From Psychroserpens ponticola (GTDB lineage Bacteria; Bacteroidota; Bacteroidia; Flavobacteriales; Flavobacteriaceae): a stretch of 64,000 nt of DNA. The notes beneath the pieces are model-generated. The model searched no databases, had not been told where the DNA came from, and was given only the letters and a program-made list of their open reading frames with translations. Where the stretch lies: assembly GCF_023556315.2 (NCBI RefSeq), contig NZ_CP116221.1, positions 1,871,001-1,935,000 of the forward strand. Direction: 5' to 3'. The position numbers and the translations under genes are program-made. Positions 33,139 through 42,223 of this stretch are shown in pieces (position 1 is the stretch's first letter; each line of letters starts with the position of its first letter).

Positions 33139-33567
33139 TTAATAATGCCAGCCTTTCTGATCTTCCCAGGTTTATTGCCATCATCAAAACTTGTAGATTA
33201 AGGTCAGTACTCTAAAAGCAGTACGGAATTGACTTTCGATAGATTTTTTTCCTTGTCAAGCTTTCGATTGAAATCGTATGAGAGTTTTACTCTCAAATAC
33301 GAATGAATTCGCATAAAGCTTGCCTTAAGGTATAGAATATTTTCGACAAAGTCAAGTAATTACCCAAATACTTATCATTTAAAGTGCTGAATACTTTAAT
33401 ACGCAACAACTTTTAATGATCGCTTTTAAAATGACGATACCATATCCCGCGATATAGTACATAATTTGAAAACCATAAACCGGATTCAGAATCTGTTATG
33501 TAGCGTCTGTCATTCCTACGTAATTATGGAGATTCCCTATGGTCATTTCCAAATTACTAAAAACAAC
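33132..33567 (+). repeat. ORF-less cassette NC-C, copy 2
   Basis: Looks identical to 26850-27285 including the hairpin (33257-33322). Followed by the same type 6 attC arm but a different downstream cassette. Confidence 0.85.
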
Positions 33568-33695
33568 AGCGTGTATAATTAATTACTTGTTCCTCTTATA
33601 TTTGGAATATTTATTACCATAAATAAAATGGTTAGTTTCTTTTTGCTAATTTAGTAATAACAAAACGTAACTAATCATACACGTCTACGTTGGCA
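33561..33695 (+). repeat. attC-like site 38 (type 6)
   Basis: R'' AAACAAC, R' GTTGGCA. Confidence 0.88.
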
Positions 33696-33740
33696 GTAAG
33701 TTCACTTACTCAAACTCAATAAAATAAAACTGAATACAGT

Positions 33741-34079
33741 ATGAATTTAGTAACCTATTGTAAATCTTGTAAAAAGGATATTAAAATAAAATCAAACGCT
33801 TCTACTCGACCTGATTTACAAATGGAAAAAGGAGATGAATTTAATGTGAATTGTCAAAATTGTGGAAAATTGGAAAAGAAACACGTGAATGACATAAAAG
33901 CTGAAGTAAATAATACAATTATTCTTGTTGGAATTGGAATTGGACTTGTAGCAACAATCTTTTTATGGTTTTTTTATGGAGCAATTGGAACTGTAAGCGC
34001 AATAATTCCTATTGTATTTTGGCAACAACAAATGAGTTCAACTAAATCTTTTAATTCATATATGATTAGAAGAAAATAA
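33741..34079 (+). CDS. Small zinc-ribbon membrane protein
   Basis: 112 residues. N-terminal four-Cys ribbon: CKSCKKDIK (Cys ~7, 10) and CQNCGKLEKK (~39, 42). Two hydrophobic segments follow (ILVGIGIGLVATIFLWFFYG; AIGTVSAIIPIVFW). Likely an inner-membrane hairpin with a cytoplasmic metal-binding domain. No family assigned. The cassette end ACAGCCAAC differs by one base from the complement of the start GTTGGCAGT. Confidence 0.7.
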   Translation: MNLVTYCKSCKKDIKIKSNASTRPDLQMEKGDEFNVNCQNCGKLEKKHVNDIKAEVNNTIILVGIGIGLVATIFLWFFYGAIGTVSAIIPIVFWQQQMSSTKSFNSYMIRRK

Positions 34080-34118
34080 AAAATTAATGGTTTACTCAGA
34101 TGAAATGGGAAAACCAAC

Positions 34119-34251
34119 AGCCAACAACGTGTATAACCAATTGCTTAGTTATAGCCTACTTGGAAATTCCTAACGGAATTTCCTCTGGTTAGGTTTCTTT
34201 TGTTAACTTAGTTCCTGCCAACGCAACTAGCCATACACAAAACCGTTGGCA
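34119..34251 (+). repeat. attC-like site 39 (type 1)
   Basis: R'' AGCCAAC, R' GTTGGCA. Confidence 0.9.
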
Positions 34252-34262
34252 ATAATATTGAA

Positions 34263-35168
34263 ATGACCAGAGAAATTACAATAATCTTCTTATTTATATT
34301 CTTTATTTCTTGTTCAAATGAAAAAGTTGGAACTGATACTTTCTACCTTTCTAATTCTATTGACAAAACGAACTTTATTCCGAGTCCTCAAAACTCTCGA
34401 ATTTTTAATGTAAAAATTAACGATAGTGCTTATCTAAAATTACCTGACACAGACGAATATGACTGGACAATAAAAGATGCATATAGGATAAATGATAATT
34501 GGATAAACAACGATACTATCTATGTAGAAAAATTTCACAATCATTATAACCAGCGAAATGGCAAAAGAGATTTAAGCATATTGAAACTCAAAAAATCTCT
34601 GAATTACAAAGTTTACGATTCTATTGGATTTGATTCTATTAATGTTAACAGAGCCTTTTTAAGTCCTGATAAAACTCAAATACTGACTTTAGAAAACCGT
34701 GACAAAAAGACTGTCATTAGAATATTTGAGAACAAACAGTTAAAATCAATAACTGATTTGAAAAAAAAATTTATAATTGAGCAACAATGTTGGTCTGATT
34801 TGAAAAATGAAATAGTATTAAGCAATGAGGAAAATGAAATTTACACTTATAATCTGACTGACTTCAAATTAAATAAATTAAACGCAAAAGGCAATAAACC
34901 TATTTGGTTAAATGGGACAGACTTAATTGCTTGCATAAATGACAACAAGGTAAACATTTACTCTTTGAGCGCTGAAGAATCAATATTTATTATTAAACCA
35001 AAAAATAAGCTTTTTTATACAGAGAAAATTGAAGATTATTATTGGTTTGAGAAGGAACAAAAATTATTACTTCGAATAAGATACACCTTAATGGAAGAAT
35101 ATTTTTACTTCGATGAATATTATTATGAATTAAATAAAAATACTATTGCCAACAACGTGTATAACTAA
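34263..35168 (+). CDS. Lipoprotein with beta-propeller-like repeats
   Basis: 301 residues. Lipobox FFISCSNE. Repeated short beta units ending in charged turns (FLSPDKTQILTLENRDKK; NEIVLSNEENEIYTYNLTD; WLNGTDLIACINDNKVNIYS) suggest a WD40/TolB-like propeller of four or more blades. Surface or periplasmic binding role likely. The last residues ANNVYN and the stop are read from the attC site (frame different from the QQRV-ending genes). Confidence 0.72.
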   Translation: MTREITIIFLFIFFISCSNEKVGTDTFYLSNSIDKTNFIPSPQNSRIFNVKINDSAYLKLPDTDEYDWTIKDAYRINDNWINNDTIYVEKFHNHYNQRNGKRDLSILKLKKSLNYKVYDSIGFDSINVNRAFLSPDKTQILTLENRDKKTVIRIFENKQLKSITDLKKKFIIEQQCWSDLKNEIVLSNEENEIYTYNLTDFKLNKLNAKGNKPIWLNGTDLIACINDNKVNIYSLSAEESIFIIKPKNKLFYTEKIEDYYWFEKEQKLLLRIRYTLMEEYFYFDEYYYELNKNTIANNVYN

Positions 35169-35280
35169 TTGCTGGTTCTGTGCGTACTCGGAAAATCCTA
35201 CGGATTTTCCTAATGGTTAGTTTCTTTTTTGCTATCTTAGTTCTCGCCAACGCAACTAGCCATACACAAACACGTTGGTA
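35147..35280 (+). repeat. attC-like site 40 (type 1)
   Basis: R'' TGCCAAC, R' GTTGGTA; encodes ANNVYN of the upstream gene. Confidence 0.9.
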
Positions 35281-35690
35281 ACAATAGCTCCGAAATTGTA
35301 ACTCCAAGTTATACAGTCTTACTATAATTACAACTTCGGAACTATTGCCACTCTTACTCTTAAAGTTGAAAGCTTACTCAAACTCTAAAACTCATTGTGG
35401 CGAAAAAAAGCCTGGTTTTCTTTTCGCGATTTATTTTTGAGGTTAAGACACATTCACTAAAAAACTATTCTGAGAAAATTTTTATTTGAGTTTGAGAAAG
35501 CTTGCGGAAATAATCACTCAAACGTAAAAAGATGAACACTCAAATTCTTTATTTTAAAGAGGAGCTTTAATCTAATTTTGTACAATTTTATTTTATTAGA
35601 AAAATCTATCATACATGTATGAAAATTCACTCCTGCTCCAACACTCTAATCTGAATGTGATTACTCAGATGTGTCGCTACAGTTGCCAAC
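35274..35690 (+). repeat. ORF-less cassette NC-B, copy 3
   Basis: Similar over its length to 14742-15157; 5' hairpin 35277-35349; no ORF. Confidence 0.82.
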
Positions 35691-35818
35691 AACGTGTATA
35701 ACCCAATTGCTCTGTTTCTGCATACTCGGAAATTCCTATCGGAATTTCCTATTGGTTCGGTTTCTTTTGTTAACTTAGTTCTCGCCAACGCAACAAGCCA
35801 TACACAAAACCGTTACAA
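35684..35818 (+). repeat. attC-like site 41 (type 1)
   Basis: R'' TGCCAAC, R' GTTACAA; one extra C in the left arm (AACCCAATTGC). Confidence 0.9.
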
Positions 35819-35823
35819 CACAT

Positions 35824-36492
35824 ATGAATCAAAAACTCCAAAACATTGATATATCTGATTTGAATCTACTCAAAAATGATATCAATAATGGAGCGCGATT
35901 TATTATGTTCAATTATAGAATTGGTCTAGGGTTGGTTTCTTTGTTAAGGTTCTCTCCTGCTATCTTTATTAAAAGAGAAAATGAAATCCCTAATTTTAGA
36001 AAAAAATATAACAGAATAAACTTGATTTTTGGGCCTTGGTTTTTATTTAAGGGTCCTTTTCTAACTTATAATGCTTACAAAATCAATAAAAATGGTGGAA
36101 TTGATATTACCAAAGATATAATGGTCAATTTAACTCAAGAATCTCTTTTAAAAAAAGAAGTAGAAATAAATAAAGTTCACAACATTTTTTCAAAAGTAAG
36201 TTCATCGAATAAAAAAATTATAATTAAAGCAATTAAGAGAACCAACCTCAATCTTGTACCATTGAATAGGGTTTACTTAGGTTTATTTATAAATGTTGGA
36301 GAATATGAAGAACCATATTTTGTAATCGGAATTATGCTCAGAAATGACTCAGAATTAGATACTGAACATATAGAATTAAATTTAAGAAAATATTTCTACA
36401 AGCATGTAGATTTCGAAATAATCAATTTAGATTGCCACTCCGAATTTGGTAAAAAATTAATTGAACAAGGCGAATTAATACATGGAATCTAG
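35824..36492 (+). CDS. Unknown protein, soluble or membrane-associated
   Basis: 222 residues; the ATG is only 12 bases from the crossover, the shortest leader in the window. Moderately hydrophobic segments (GARFIMFNYRIGLGLVSLLR; INLIFGPWFLFKGPFL) could be amphipathic or membrane-associated. The second half is alpha/beta (RVYLGLFINVGEYEEPYFVI). No family recognised. Confidence 0.65.
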   Translation: MNQKLQNIDISDLNLLKNDINNGARFIMFNYRIGLGLVSLLRFSPAIFIKRENEIPNFRKKYNRINLIFGPWFLFKGPFLTYNAYKINKNGGIDITKDIMVNLTQESLLKKEVEINKVHNIFSKVSSSNKKIIIKAIKRTNLNLVPLNRVYLGLFINVGEYEEPYFVIGIMLRNDSELDTEHIELNLRKYFYKHVDFEIINLDCHSEFGKKLIEQGELIHGI

Positions 36493-36500
36493 AATACGTG

Positions 36501-36635
36501 TTGTAACAACGTGTATAATCAATTGCTGTGGTCGTTGCTTACTCGGAAAATTCCTGCGGAATTTTCTACAGGCTAGTTTTCTTTTATTAACTTAGTTCTC
36601 GCCAACGCAACCAACCATACACGAACACGTTGGCA
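36501..36635 (+). repeat. attC-like site 42 (type 1)
   Basis: R'' TTGTAAC, R' GTTGGCA. Confidence 0.9.
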
Positions 36636-36694
36636 AACATTTTGACGCAACCTTTGCAAAAAAACTACATCTATTATATATTAATAGAATAATA

Positions 36695-37237
36695 ATGATA
36701 AAGAAACTCATATTAATATTTTCACTAATTACATTTATTAGTTGTGAAATAGCACCTGTCGATTTATCTGACGAAAACTATAAGTTTGATGGTAATGGCG
36801 GAATTAAATGTAGAGTAAATGGAAAATTAATAAAACCCAAAGCAGCTCTCAACGGAACTGGTCTCGCTGCGAGCTTGGTGTATGGATTTTCCGATAATCA
36901 ACCATATATAAGTCTGAGCTTTTTAAATGATGGAGAATCTCCTAATTTTATATCAAGATCAATTAAAATAGTAATTGTTGATATTAACTTAGAATCAAAT
37001 CAAGTAGGAAATATTTATATTCTTGGGAATGAATTTGATTCTAATTATGGAAAGTACAAAATAAATTCTCCAGATTATAACTTCACAACAAATATAGATT
37101 TTACAGGTCAGTTAGAAATTGTTTTTCATGATATAGAAAATAGAATATTAGGAGGTTCTTTTAGTTATGATGCTGTGAATTCAGATGGAGAAGTTGTTAG
37201 AATTAAAGGTGGTGAATTTGATATGACATATTATTAA
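36695..37237 (+). CDS. DUF6252-like lipoprotein
   Basis: 180 residues. Lipobox ITFISCEIAP. The pattern resembles that of 31726: GGIKCRVNGKLIKPKAAL, beta-rich centre, FTGQLEIVFHDIENRILGG, ending IKGGEFDMTYY. The two are probably distant members of one family of small surface lipoproteins. The leader of about 65 bases is AT-rich (TATATATTAATAG) but lacks TAnnTTTG. Confidence 0.75.
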   Translation: MIKKLILIFSLITFISCEIAPVDLSDENYKFDGNGGIKCRVNGKLIKPKAALNGTGLAASLVYGFSDNQPYISLSFLNDGESPNFISRSIKIVIVDINLESNQVGNIYILGNEFDSNYGKYKINSPDYNFTTNIDFTGQLEIVFHDIENRILGGSFSYDAVNSDGEVVRIKGGEFDMTYY

Positions 37238-37246
37238 AAAACGATT

Positions 37247-37380
37247 TGCCAACAACGTGTATAACCAATTGCTCAGTCTGTGTGTACTCGGAAAATCCTA
37301 GCGGATTTTCCTATTGGTTCGGTTTATTTTGCTAACTTAGTTCCTGCCAACGCAACAAGCCATACACAAACACGTTAGGC
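37247..37380 (+). repeat. attC-like site 43 (type 1)
   Basis: R'' TGCCAAC, R' GTTAGGC (fits GTTRRRY). Confidence 0.9.
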
Positions 37381-37398
37381 ATAATTTAAAATCAAAAT

Positions 37399-38613
37399 TT
37401 GAAATCCTATTTAAACTTTAAGAGAGAGATAACGGAATTGCAATATTTTCATATATCAACAATTTACGCTTTTGACGAAACAGAAAACTTACTCCACTTT
37501 TGGAGAAGGCATAGACTAAAGTTCGATGAAGAAACAAGTCTAAATCATATAGTATCACAACCCACTAACTTTGGAACAAAAAAAAGCAGAAAAATTAAAC
37601 GACGAAAAAATCTTAACGAAATTATTTTCGTTAGACTAATTTCTGCTTTAGAAGTCTTCTTAGTCGATTTAGTTCGCGATGCTTTTTTAGAAACTAAAGA
37701 ACCCTTCAAGAAGCAAGATCTAATGTTTCAACTTTCTCAAGCAGAGATACTGTCGATTAAATCAACTGCGAATTTTTTTAATAAAGTAATCAATAAAGAA
37801 TGTAGAAAATTATCAAGTAGCGGATTTAGTGAAATAATTAAATATTACAAAAAACACTTTTATATCGAAATGGGTAGTTTCTCACCTGGAAGAAGTAAAA
37901 TGGAGGAATATCATGAAAGAAGACATCTTCTTGTTCATCGATTAGGCCGCACAGATAGTCAGTACAGAAAAAAATATAATACTAATAAACTTTCAATTTC
38001 AATATCTGATGAGTATTTAAATGAGTGTATTGATGATTTGAGTTCATTCTGTAACATGGTTCATAACCAAATGAAATATCAACTGAAAAATGAATTTACT
38101 GTTAAATCACAAAAAACAAAATCAACTGATAGAACATTAACCCTAAATGTAGAATTTGAAAATGACATGAATGGCATGAGTTATTTTCAGCCTGATTATG
38201 AATTCTGGTCACAAGATGAGTTTTCTGTTTTCTCCGATATTTTAGATAGTAGAACTGCAATTGATGCAAATACCATTGAATTTATAATATCTGGATCATT
38301 TGCCCAAATAAGAAGCTATACTAGAATTATAAATCGTTCTCAGAAAAAAGAAAAATTTGTTGTTAAAATCATTCAAGAAAAAAATAAAAGTCAAGAAAAG
38401 CAATTTGCTTCTAGGATATTGGATGACGAAATTTTATCTGAAATAGAAAAGAAACTTCCAGAACAACCATGGATAACAGGTATTCATAAAATTATAGCTA
38501 GGGAACTCGAAGTATCCAATAAATTAGTTTCTACTGGAATTCAACAGTTAATCGCTAAAGGTGTTTTTAAACAACAAATTAACGGAATATTAGTAATAGA
38601 CGAAGAAGAATAA
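37399..38613 (+). CDS. HEPN-domain protein with C-terminal winged helix, probable RNase
   Basis: 404 residues from TTG. Residues ~70-225 form a helical domain with RLISALEVFLVDLVRDAF and YHERRHLLVHRLGRTDSQY, containing R-x4-H (RHLLVH, 175-180), the HEPN RNase signature with a typical following basic/Tyr stretch. Residues ~340-404 look like a winged helix (ITGIHKIIARELEVSNKLVS). HEPN RNases act in abortive infection and toxin systems; the DNA-binding-like tail could regulate or target it. Single-gene cassette GTTAGGCAT ... ATGCCTAAC. Confidence 0.75.
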   Translation: MKSYLNFKREITELQYFHISTIYAFDETENLLHFWRRHRLKFDEETSLNHIVSQPTNFGTKKSRKIKRRKNLNEIIFVRLISALEVFLVDLVRDAFLETKEPFKKQDLMFQLSQAEILSIKSTANFFNKVINKECRKLSSSGFSEIIKYYKKHFYIEMGSFSPGRSKMEEYHERRHLLVHRLGRTDSQYRKKYNTNKLSISISDEYLNECIDDLSSFCNMVHNQMKYQLKNEFTVKSQKTKSTDRTLTLNVEFENDMNGMSYFQPDYEFWSQDEFSVFSDILDSRTAIDANTIEFIISGSFAQIRSYTRIINRSQKKEKFVVKIIQEKNKSQEKQFASRILDDEILSEIEKKLPEQPWITGIHKIIARELEVSNKLVSTGIQQLIAKGVFKQQINGILVIDEEE

Positions 38614-38619
38614 AACTAT

Positions 38620-38751
38620 GCCTAACAACGTGTATAACCAATTGCTAGTTTGTGTGTACTCGGAAAATCCTGCGGATTTTCCTACTGGTTCGGTTTCTTT
38701 TGTTAACTTAGTTCTTGCCAACGCAACAAGCCATACACAAACACGTTGTGC
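38620..38751 (+). repeat. attC-like site 44 (type 1)
   Basis: R'' GCCTAAC, R' GTTGTGC. Confidence 0.9.
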
Positions 38752-38788
38752 GTCAGCTGACCAACGAACAGAACATAAAATTAAAAAC

Positions 38789-39229
38789 ATGAATACGAGG
38801 AATTTTGTACTGATTTGTTTTCTGATTTTAATTGCCTTTAATTCATATGGGCAAATAGAACAAGACAGTATAAGCGCAGTACAAAAAGTAGAAAAGCAAG
38901 TTGAAAAACAAACTGAAATTCAACAATTGAAAGTTCCTATTTACAAATTATTTCCAACTACAAACTATTGGACTTTTATTAAATTGGACACACGAAATGG
39001 AAAAATGTGGCAAGTACATTTCACTATATCAGAAGAAGGTTATGAAGGCGAGCTAATTTTAAATTCAAGTTCACTTATTTGGGATGACAAAGAAATAAAC
39101 GGAAGGTTTACTCTTTATCCAACTAAAAATAACTTCAATTTTATTCTACTTGACCAGTTAAACGGAACAACATATCAAGTACAATGGAATAATGATGAAA
39201 ATAAACGATTCGTAAGTCGCATATATTAG
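38789..39229 (+). CDS. Small secreted protein of unknown function
   Basis: 146 residues from ATG 38789 (the longer frame from 38618 begins in the attC site). Signal peptide ends FNSYGQ. A coiled-coil-like stretch (AVQKVEKQVEKQTEIQQLK) precedes a beta-rich domain (NYWTFIKLDTRNGKMWQVHF; FNFILLDQLNGTTYQVQW) in which the strand pattern WTFIKLDTRNGKMWQ / FNFILLDQLNGTTYQ is repeated. Exported, unknown role. Confidence 0.72.
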   Translation: MNTRNFVLICFLILIAFNSYGQIEQDSISAVQKVEKQVEKQTEIQQLKVPIYKLFPTTNYWTFIKLDTRNGKMWQVHFTISEEGYEGELILNSSSLIWDDKEINGRFTLYPTKNNFNFILLDQLNGTTYQVQWNNDENKRFVSRIY

Positions 39230-39262
39230 ATTGGAATTATTAAAATATTAAAAAAGCCGAAC

Positions 39263-39397
39263 GCACAACACCGTGTATAATTAATTGCTTTGGTCGTTGC
39301 TTATTTGGAAAATTCCGAAGGAATTTTCTTGCGTTCGTTTTTGTTTACTAAATTAGTTGCTTAAACACGCAACTAACCATACACAACAACGTTACCT
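39263..39397 (+). repeat. attC-like site 45 (type 2)
   Basis: R'' GCACAAC, R' GTTACCT; inner stem GGAAAATTCC/GGAATTTTC with CGAA loop. Confidence 0.9.
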
Positions 39398-39425
39398 GTA
39401 ATACGAAAAAACATCAGTATTTTAA

Positions 39426-40382
39426 ATGAAAGACAGAGAATTAATCAAACTTTATGAAGAATCATACAAGGTTCAATATGACGATTTATTTGAGTCTTTA
39501 GATAAAATTTACATTAACGCTGTTGACAAACAATACGCTACAAAATTTCAATTAGGAATAATCAATCTTGTTGGTGGTCTTATGGTTAATAGTGAATTAG
39601 ATAAAAAGATTATCGATTTGTTTGACCATTCAATGAAACTTGGAGGAAATATAATTGATGTAATTAATGCAATTCCACAAACAGCAAATTTTCATAAACA
39701 AGAAGAAGAGTTAAAAACAAAAAACACTGAAAACGAAGTAACAATTGTCTGGAAAAAAATTCTTGGAATACCATACAAAATCGAACGAATAAATGCAGTT
39801 ATTCAAGGAACTATAAGTTCAAATTTTGAAAATTTAACAGAGAAAAGTGAGATTGCAGAATATCTTGGAAAACAAAGAGCAATAGTTGACCTTCGTAATC
39901 AAATAAAAGTAAAATTTATTGAAAATGGTGGATTAAAGGAACTTGACGAAAAAAACGGAGAAGATATTTTACCTGTAAAATTTCAAACTTTAAATAATTT
40001 AAAAGAGTGTCTAATTAAAAATGACTTGGCTGAATTTTTCAAAATCTTACAAGGTGTATTTGCTTCTCTTTCATACGATATGAAAATAACAGAAGGATAC
40101 TTTCATAGTCATATCCATTTTCTATTGACTTTACTTGATTTCGATATTCATTCCGAAGTAGAAACTAATAAAGGTAGAATTGATTCAGTTATTGAAACTA
40201 AAAATTACATTCATATTATTGAATTTAAACAAAATGATTCAGAAATCGCTTTAGAGCAAATATTAGAAAAAGAATACTATCAAAAATATTTCTCAAAGAA
40301 TAAAATATTGATATTAGTAGGAGTTGCAGTAGATAAAAAACAACGGAATATAATAGATTGGAAAATGAAATCACACGCATAA
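39426..40382 (+). CDS. PD-(D/E)XK nuclease-superfamily protein
   Basis: 318 residues. The C-terminal ~110 residues match the nuclease domain usually found at the end of AAA-ATPase-like DUF1703 proteins: YFHSHIHFLLTLLDFDIHSE, VETNKGRIDSVIETKNYIHI (Asp ~251) and IEFKQNDSEIALEQI (Glu-x-Lys ~265-267). The ATPase half usually fused to it is missing; the N-terminus is a different helical region (~1-180). Active-site residues are kept, so it may be active. Single-gene cassette. Confidence 0.78.
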   Translation: MKDRELIKLYEESYKVQYDDLFESLDKIYINAVDKQYATKFQLGIINLVGGLMVNSELDKKIIDLFDHSMKLGGNIIDVINAIPQTANFHKQEEELKTKNTENEVTIVWKKILGIPYKIERINAVIQGTISSNFENLTEKSEIAEYLGKQRAIVDLRNQIKVKFIENGGLKELDEKNGEDILPVKFQTLNNLKECLIKNDLAEFFKILQGVFASLSYDMKITEGYFHSHIHFLLTLLDFDIHSEVETNKGRIDSVIETKNYIHIIEFKQNDSEIALEQILEKEYYQKYFSKNKILILVGVAVDKKQRNIIDWKMKSHA

Positions 40383-40389
40383 GTACTAC

Positions 40390-40521
40390 AGGTAACAACG
40401 TGTATAATTCATTGCTAGTTCTAGCCTACTTACGAAAGTCCTCGCGGACTTTCTATCTGTGATTTATTTGCTAACTTTAGTGCTTAAACACGCAACGAAA
40501 TCATACACAAAACCGTTGGTA
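40390..40521 (+). repeat. attC-like site 46 (type 4)
   Basis: R'' AGGTAAC, R' GTTGGTA; arm ATTCATTGC ... GCAACGAAATC with one extra base on the right. Confidence 0.9.
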
Positions 40522-40933
40522 ACAATAGCTCCGAAATTGTAACTCCAAGTGATACAGTCTTATTATAATTACAACTTCGGAACTATTGCCACTATTACTC
40601 TTAAAGTTGAAAGCTTACTCAAAATCTAAAACTCATTGTGGCGAAAAAAAGTCTAGTTTTCTTTTCGCGATTTTTTTTTTGAGGTTAAGATACATTCACT
40701 AAAAAACTATTCTGAGAAAATTTTTATTTGAGTTTGAGAAAGTTTGCGGAAATAATCACTCAAACGTAAAAAGATGATCACTCAAATTCTTTATTTTTCG
40801 AGAGGAGCTTTAATCAAATTTGGTACAATTTTCTTTTATTAGAAAAATCTATCATACATGTATGAAAACTCACTCCTGCTCCAACACTCTAATCTGAATG
40901 TAATTACTCAAATGTGTCACTACAGTTGCCAAC
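40515..40933 (+). repeat. ORF-less cassette NC-B, copy 4
   Basis: Similar to 14742-15157, the most diverged of the four; 5' hairpin 40518-40590; no ORF. Confidence 0.82.
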
Positions 40934-41060
40934 AACGTGTATAACCAATTGCTTGGTTTATGTGTACTCGGAAATTCCTATCGGAATTTCCTATTGGTTC
41001 GGTTTCTTTTGCTAACTTAGTCCTTGCCAACGCAACAAGCCATACACAAAACCGTTAGCA
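40927..41060 (+). repeat. attC-like site 47 (type 1)
   Basis: R'' TGCCAAC, R' GTTAGCA. Confidence 0.9.
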
Positions 41061-41525
41061 ATAACAGCTCCAAATCCTACTTCCAAAAGGTAAATATTTC
41101 TAAAAATCATAATTTTTTATCAATTAATCTTTTTGTTGAATTACTCAAACTTCGAAACTCACTCAGACAAACATCTGTTTTAAGCTAATTGCATAGTTAT
41201 TTAATAACATGTTATACTTAAGGTTATCTTCGTGTTTACTCCATGTTTACTCCATGTTTACTCCGTGTTTACTCCGTATATAGTCCGTGTCAAGTCGTGT
41301 GAGTTCGTGTAAAAAACTAGAAAACAGGTTAATTCTTGTGTTTTAAAGGTAAATTGGAGATGTGATTTATTTCAAAAAGGTTCACTCCTACCTCTATAAT
41401 TGATTAACTCAGACGTAGAAATCTTAAATTGAAAGATCTAAACTTAAAAAGGAAATGATGCAGAATACGGCATATCTCTTAAGCGACGAAACGGCTTACT
41501 TATATGTGTCACTGCAATTGCTAAC
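41054..41525 (+). repeat. ORF-less cassette NC-D, copy 2
   Basis: Near-copy of 29959-30419, longer by one 11-base repeat: four GTGTTTACTCC/ATGTTTACTCC units at 41232-41275 plus the degenerate unit. No ORF. Confidence 0.82.
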
Positions 41526-41652
41526 AACGTGTATAACCAATTGCTTAGTTTGTGTGTACTCGGAAATTCCTAGCGGAATTTCCTATTGGTTCGGTTTCTT
41601 TTGCTAACTTAGTTCTCGCCAACGCAACAAGCCATACACAAAACCGTTACCT
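41519..41652 (+). repeat. attC-like site 48 (type 1)
   Basis: R'' TGCTAAC, R' GTTACCT; arms as in site 33. Confidence 0.9.
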
Positions 41653-41664
41653 GCAAGCTAAAAA

Positions 41665-42060
41665 ATGGAAACCGAACAAAAAGATTATAATAAATCATTC
41701 AATTCTAAATTTTGTGTTCATTTAGAATATGCCATTTCAAGAGAATTTCAGTATTCAGCAGATAAAGAATTAAAACACTTTTGGTGTGATGGAGTAAGTT
41801 CCGAACCGTTAATTGGATTTGAGAACAATAAGGAATATTTGGATTATAAAAACATAAGTAAAACTAAGTTTATAGAAACTATTGCCTGGACTGGTCAAAC
41901 TGGACAAACGATTTATAATTTAACAATAAATTTAGGAAAACAGTCTTTAAAAGAATATAAAGATGGATTGAGTTTGATAGATTGTATTCCTGAAGAAAAC
42001 ACTAGAGATTGGATTGATATTGATGTTGAAAATAAAACAATGGAAATAAAACTGAATTAA
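41665..42060 (+). CDS. Unknown small soluble protein
   Basis: 131 residues, ATG 19 bases after the crossover. Begins METEQKDYNKSFNSKFCVHL; central GQTGQTIYNLTINLGKQSL and terminal WIDIDVENKTMEIKLN suggest a compact alpha/beta protein. No signal peptide. No family recognised; immunity-like in size and composition only. Cassette GTTACCTGC ... GCAGGTAAC. Confidence 0.65.
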   Translation: METEQKDYNKSFNSKFCVHLEYAISREFQYSADKELKHFWCDGVSSEPLIGFENNKEYLDYKNISKTKFIETIAWTGQTGQTIYNLTINLGKQSLKEYKDGLSLIDCIPEENTRDWIDIDVENKTMEIKLN

Positions 42061-42068
42061 AAGCCAGC

Positions 42069-42201
42069 AGGTAACAACGTGTATAATTAATTACTGCCGA
42101 ATTTCCCAAACGGAAATTCACAATAATTAATTAACTTAGCTACTAATCGGAAAATGACTTACGCCCTTTTCCGTAACTAATCATACACAAAACCGTTAGG
42201 C
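42069..42201 (+). repeat. attC-like site 49 (type 5)
   Basis: R'' AGGTAAC, R' GTTAGGC. A type 5 arm on a coding cassette, so this type is not restricted to ORF-less cassettes. Confidence 0.9.
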
Positions 42202-42223
42202 AACATTAAAACCAAATCAACGA

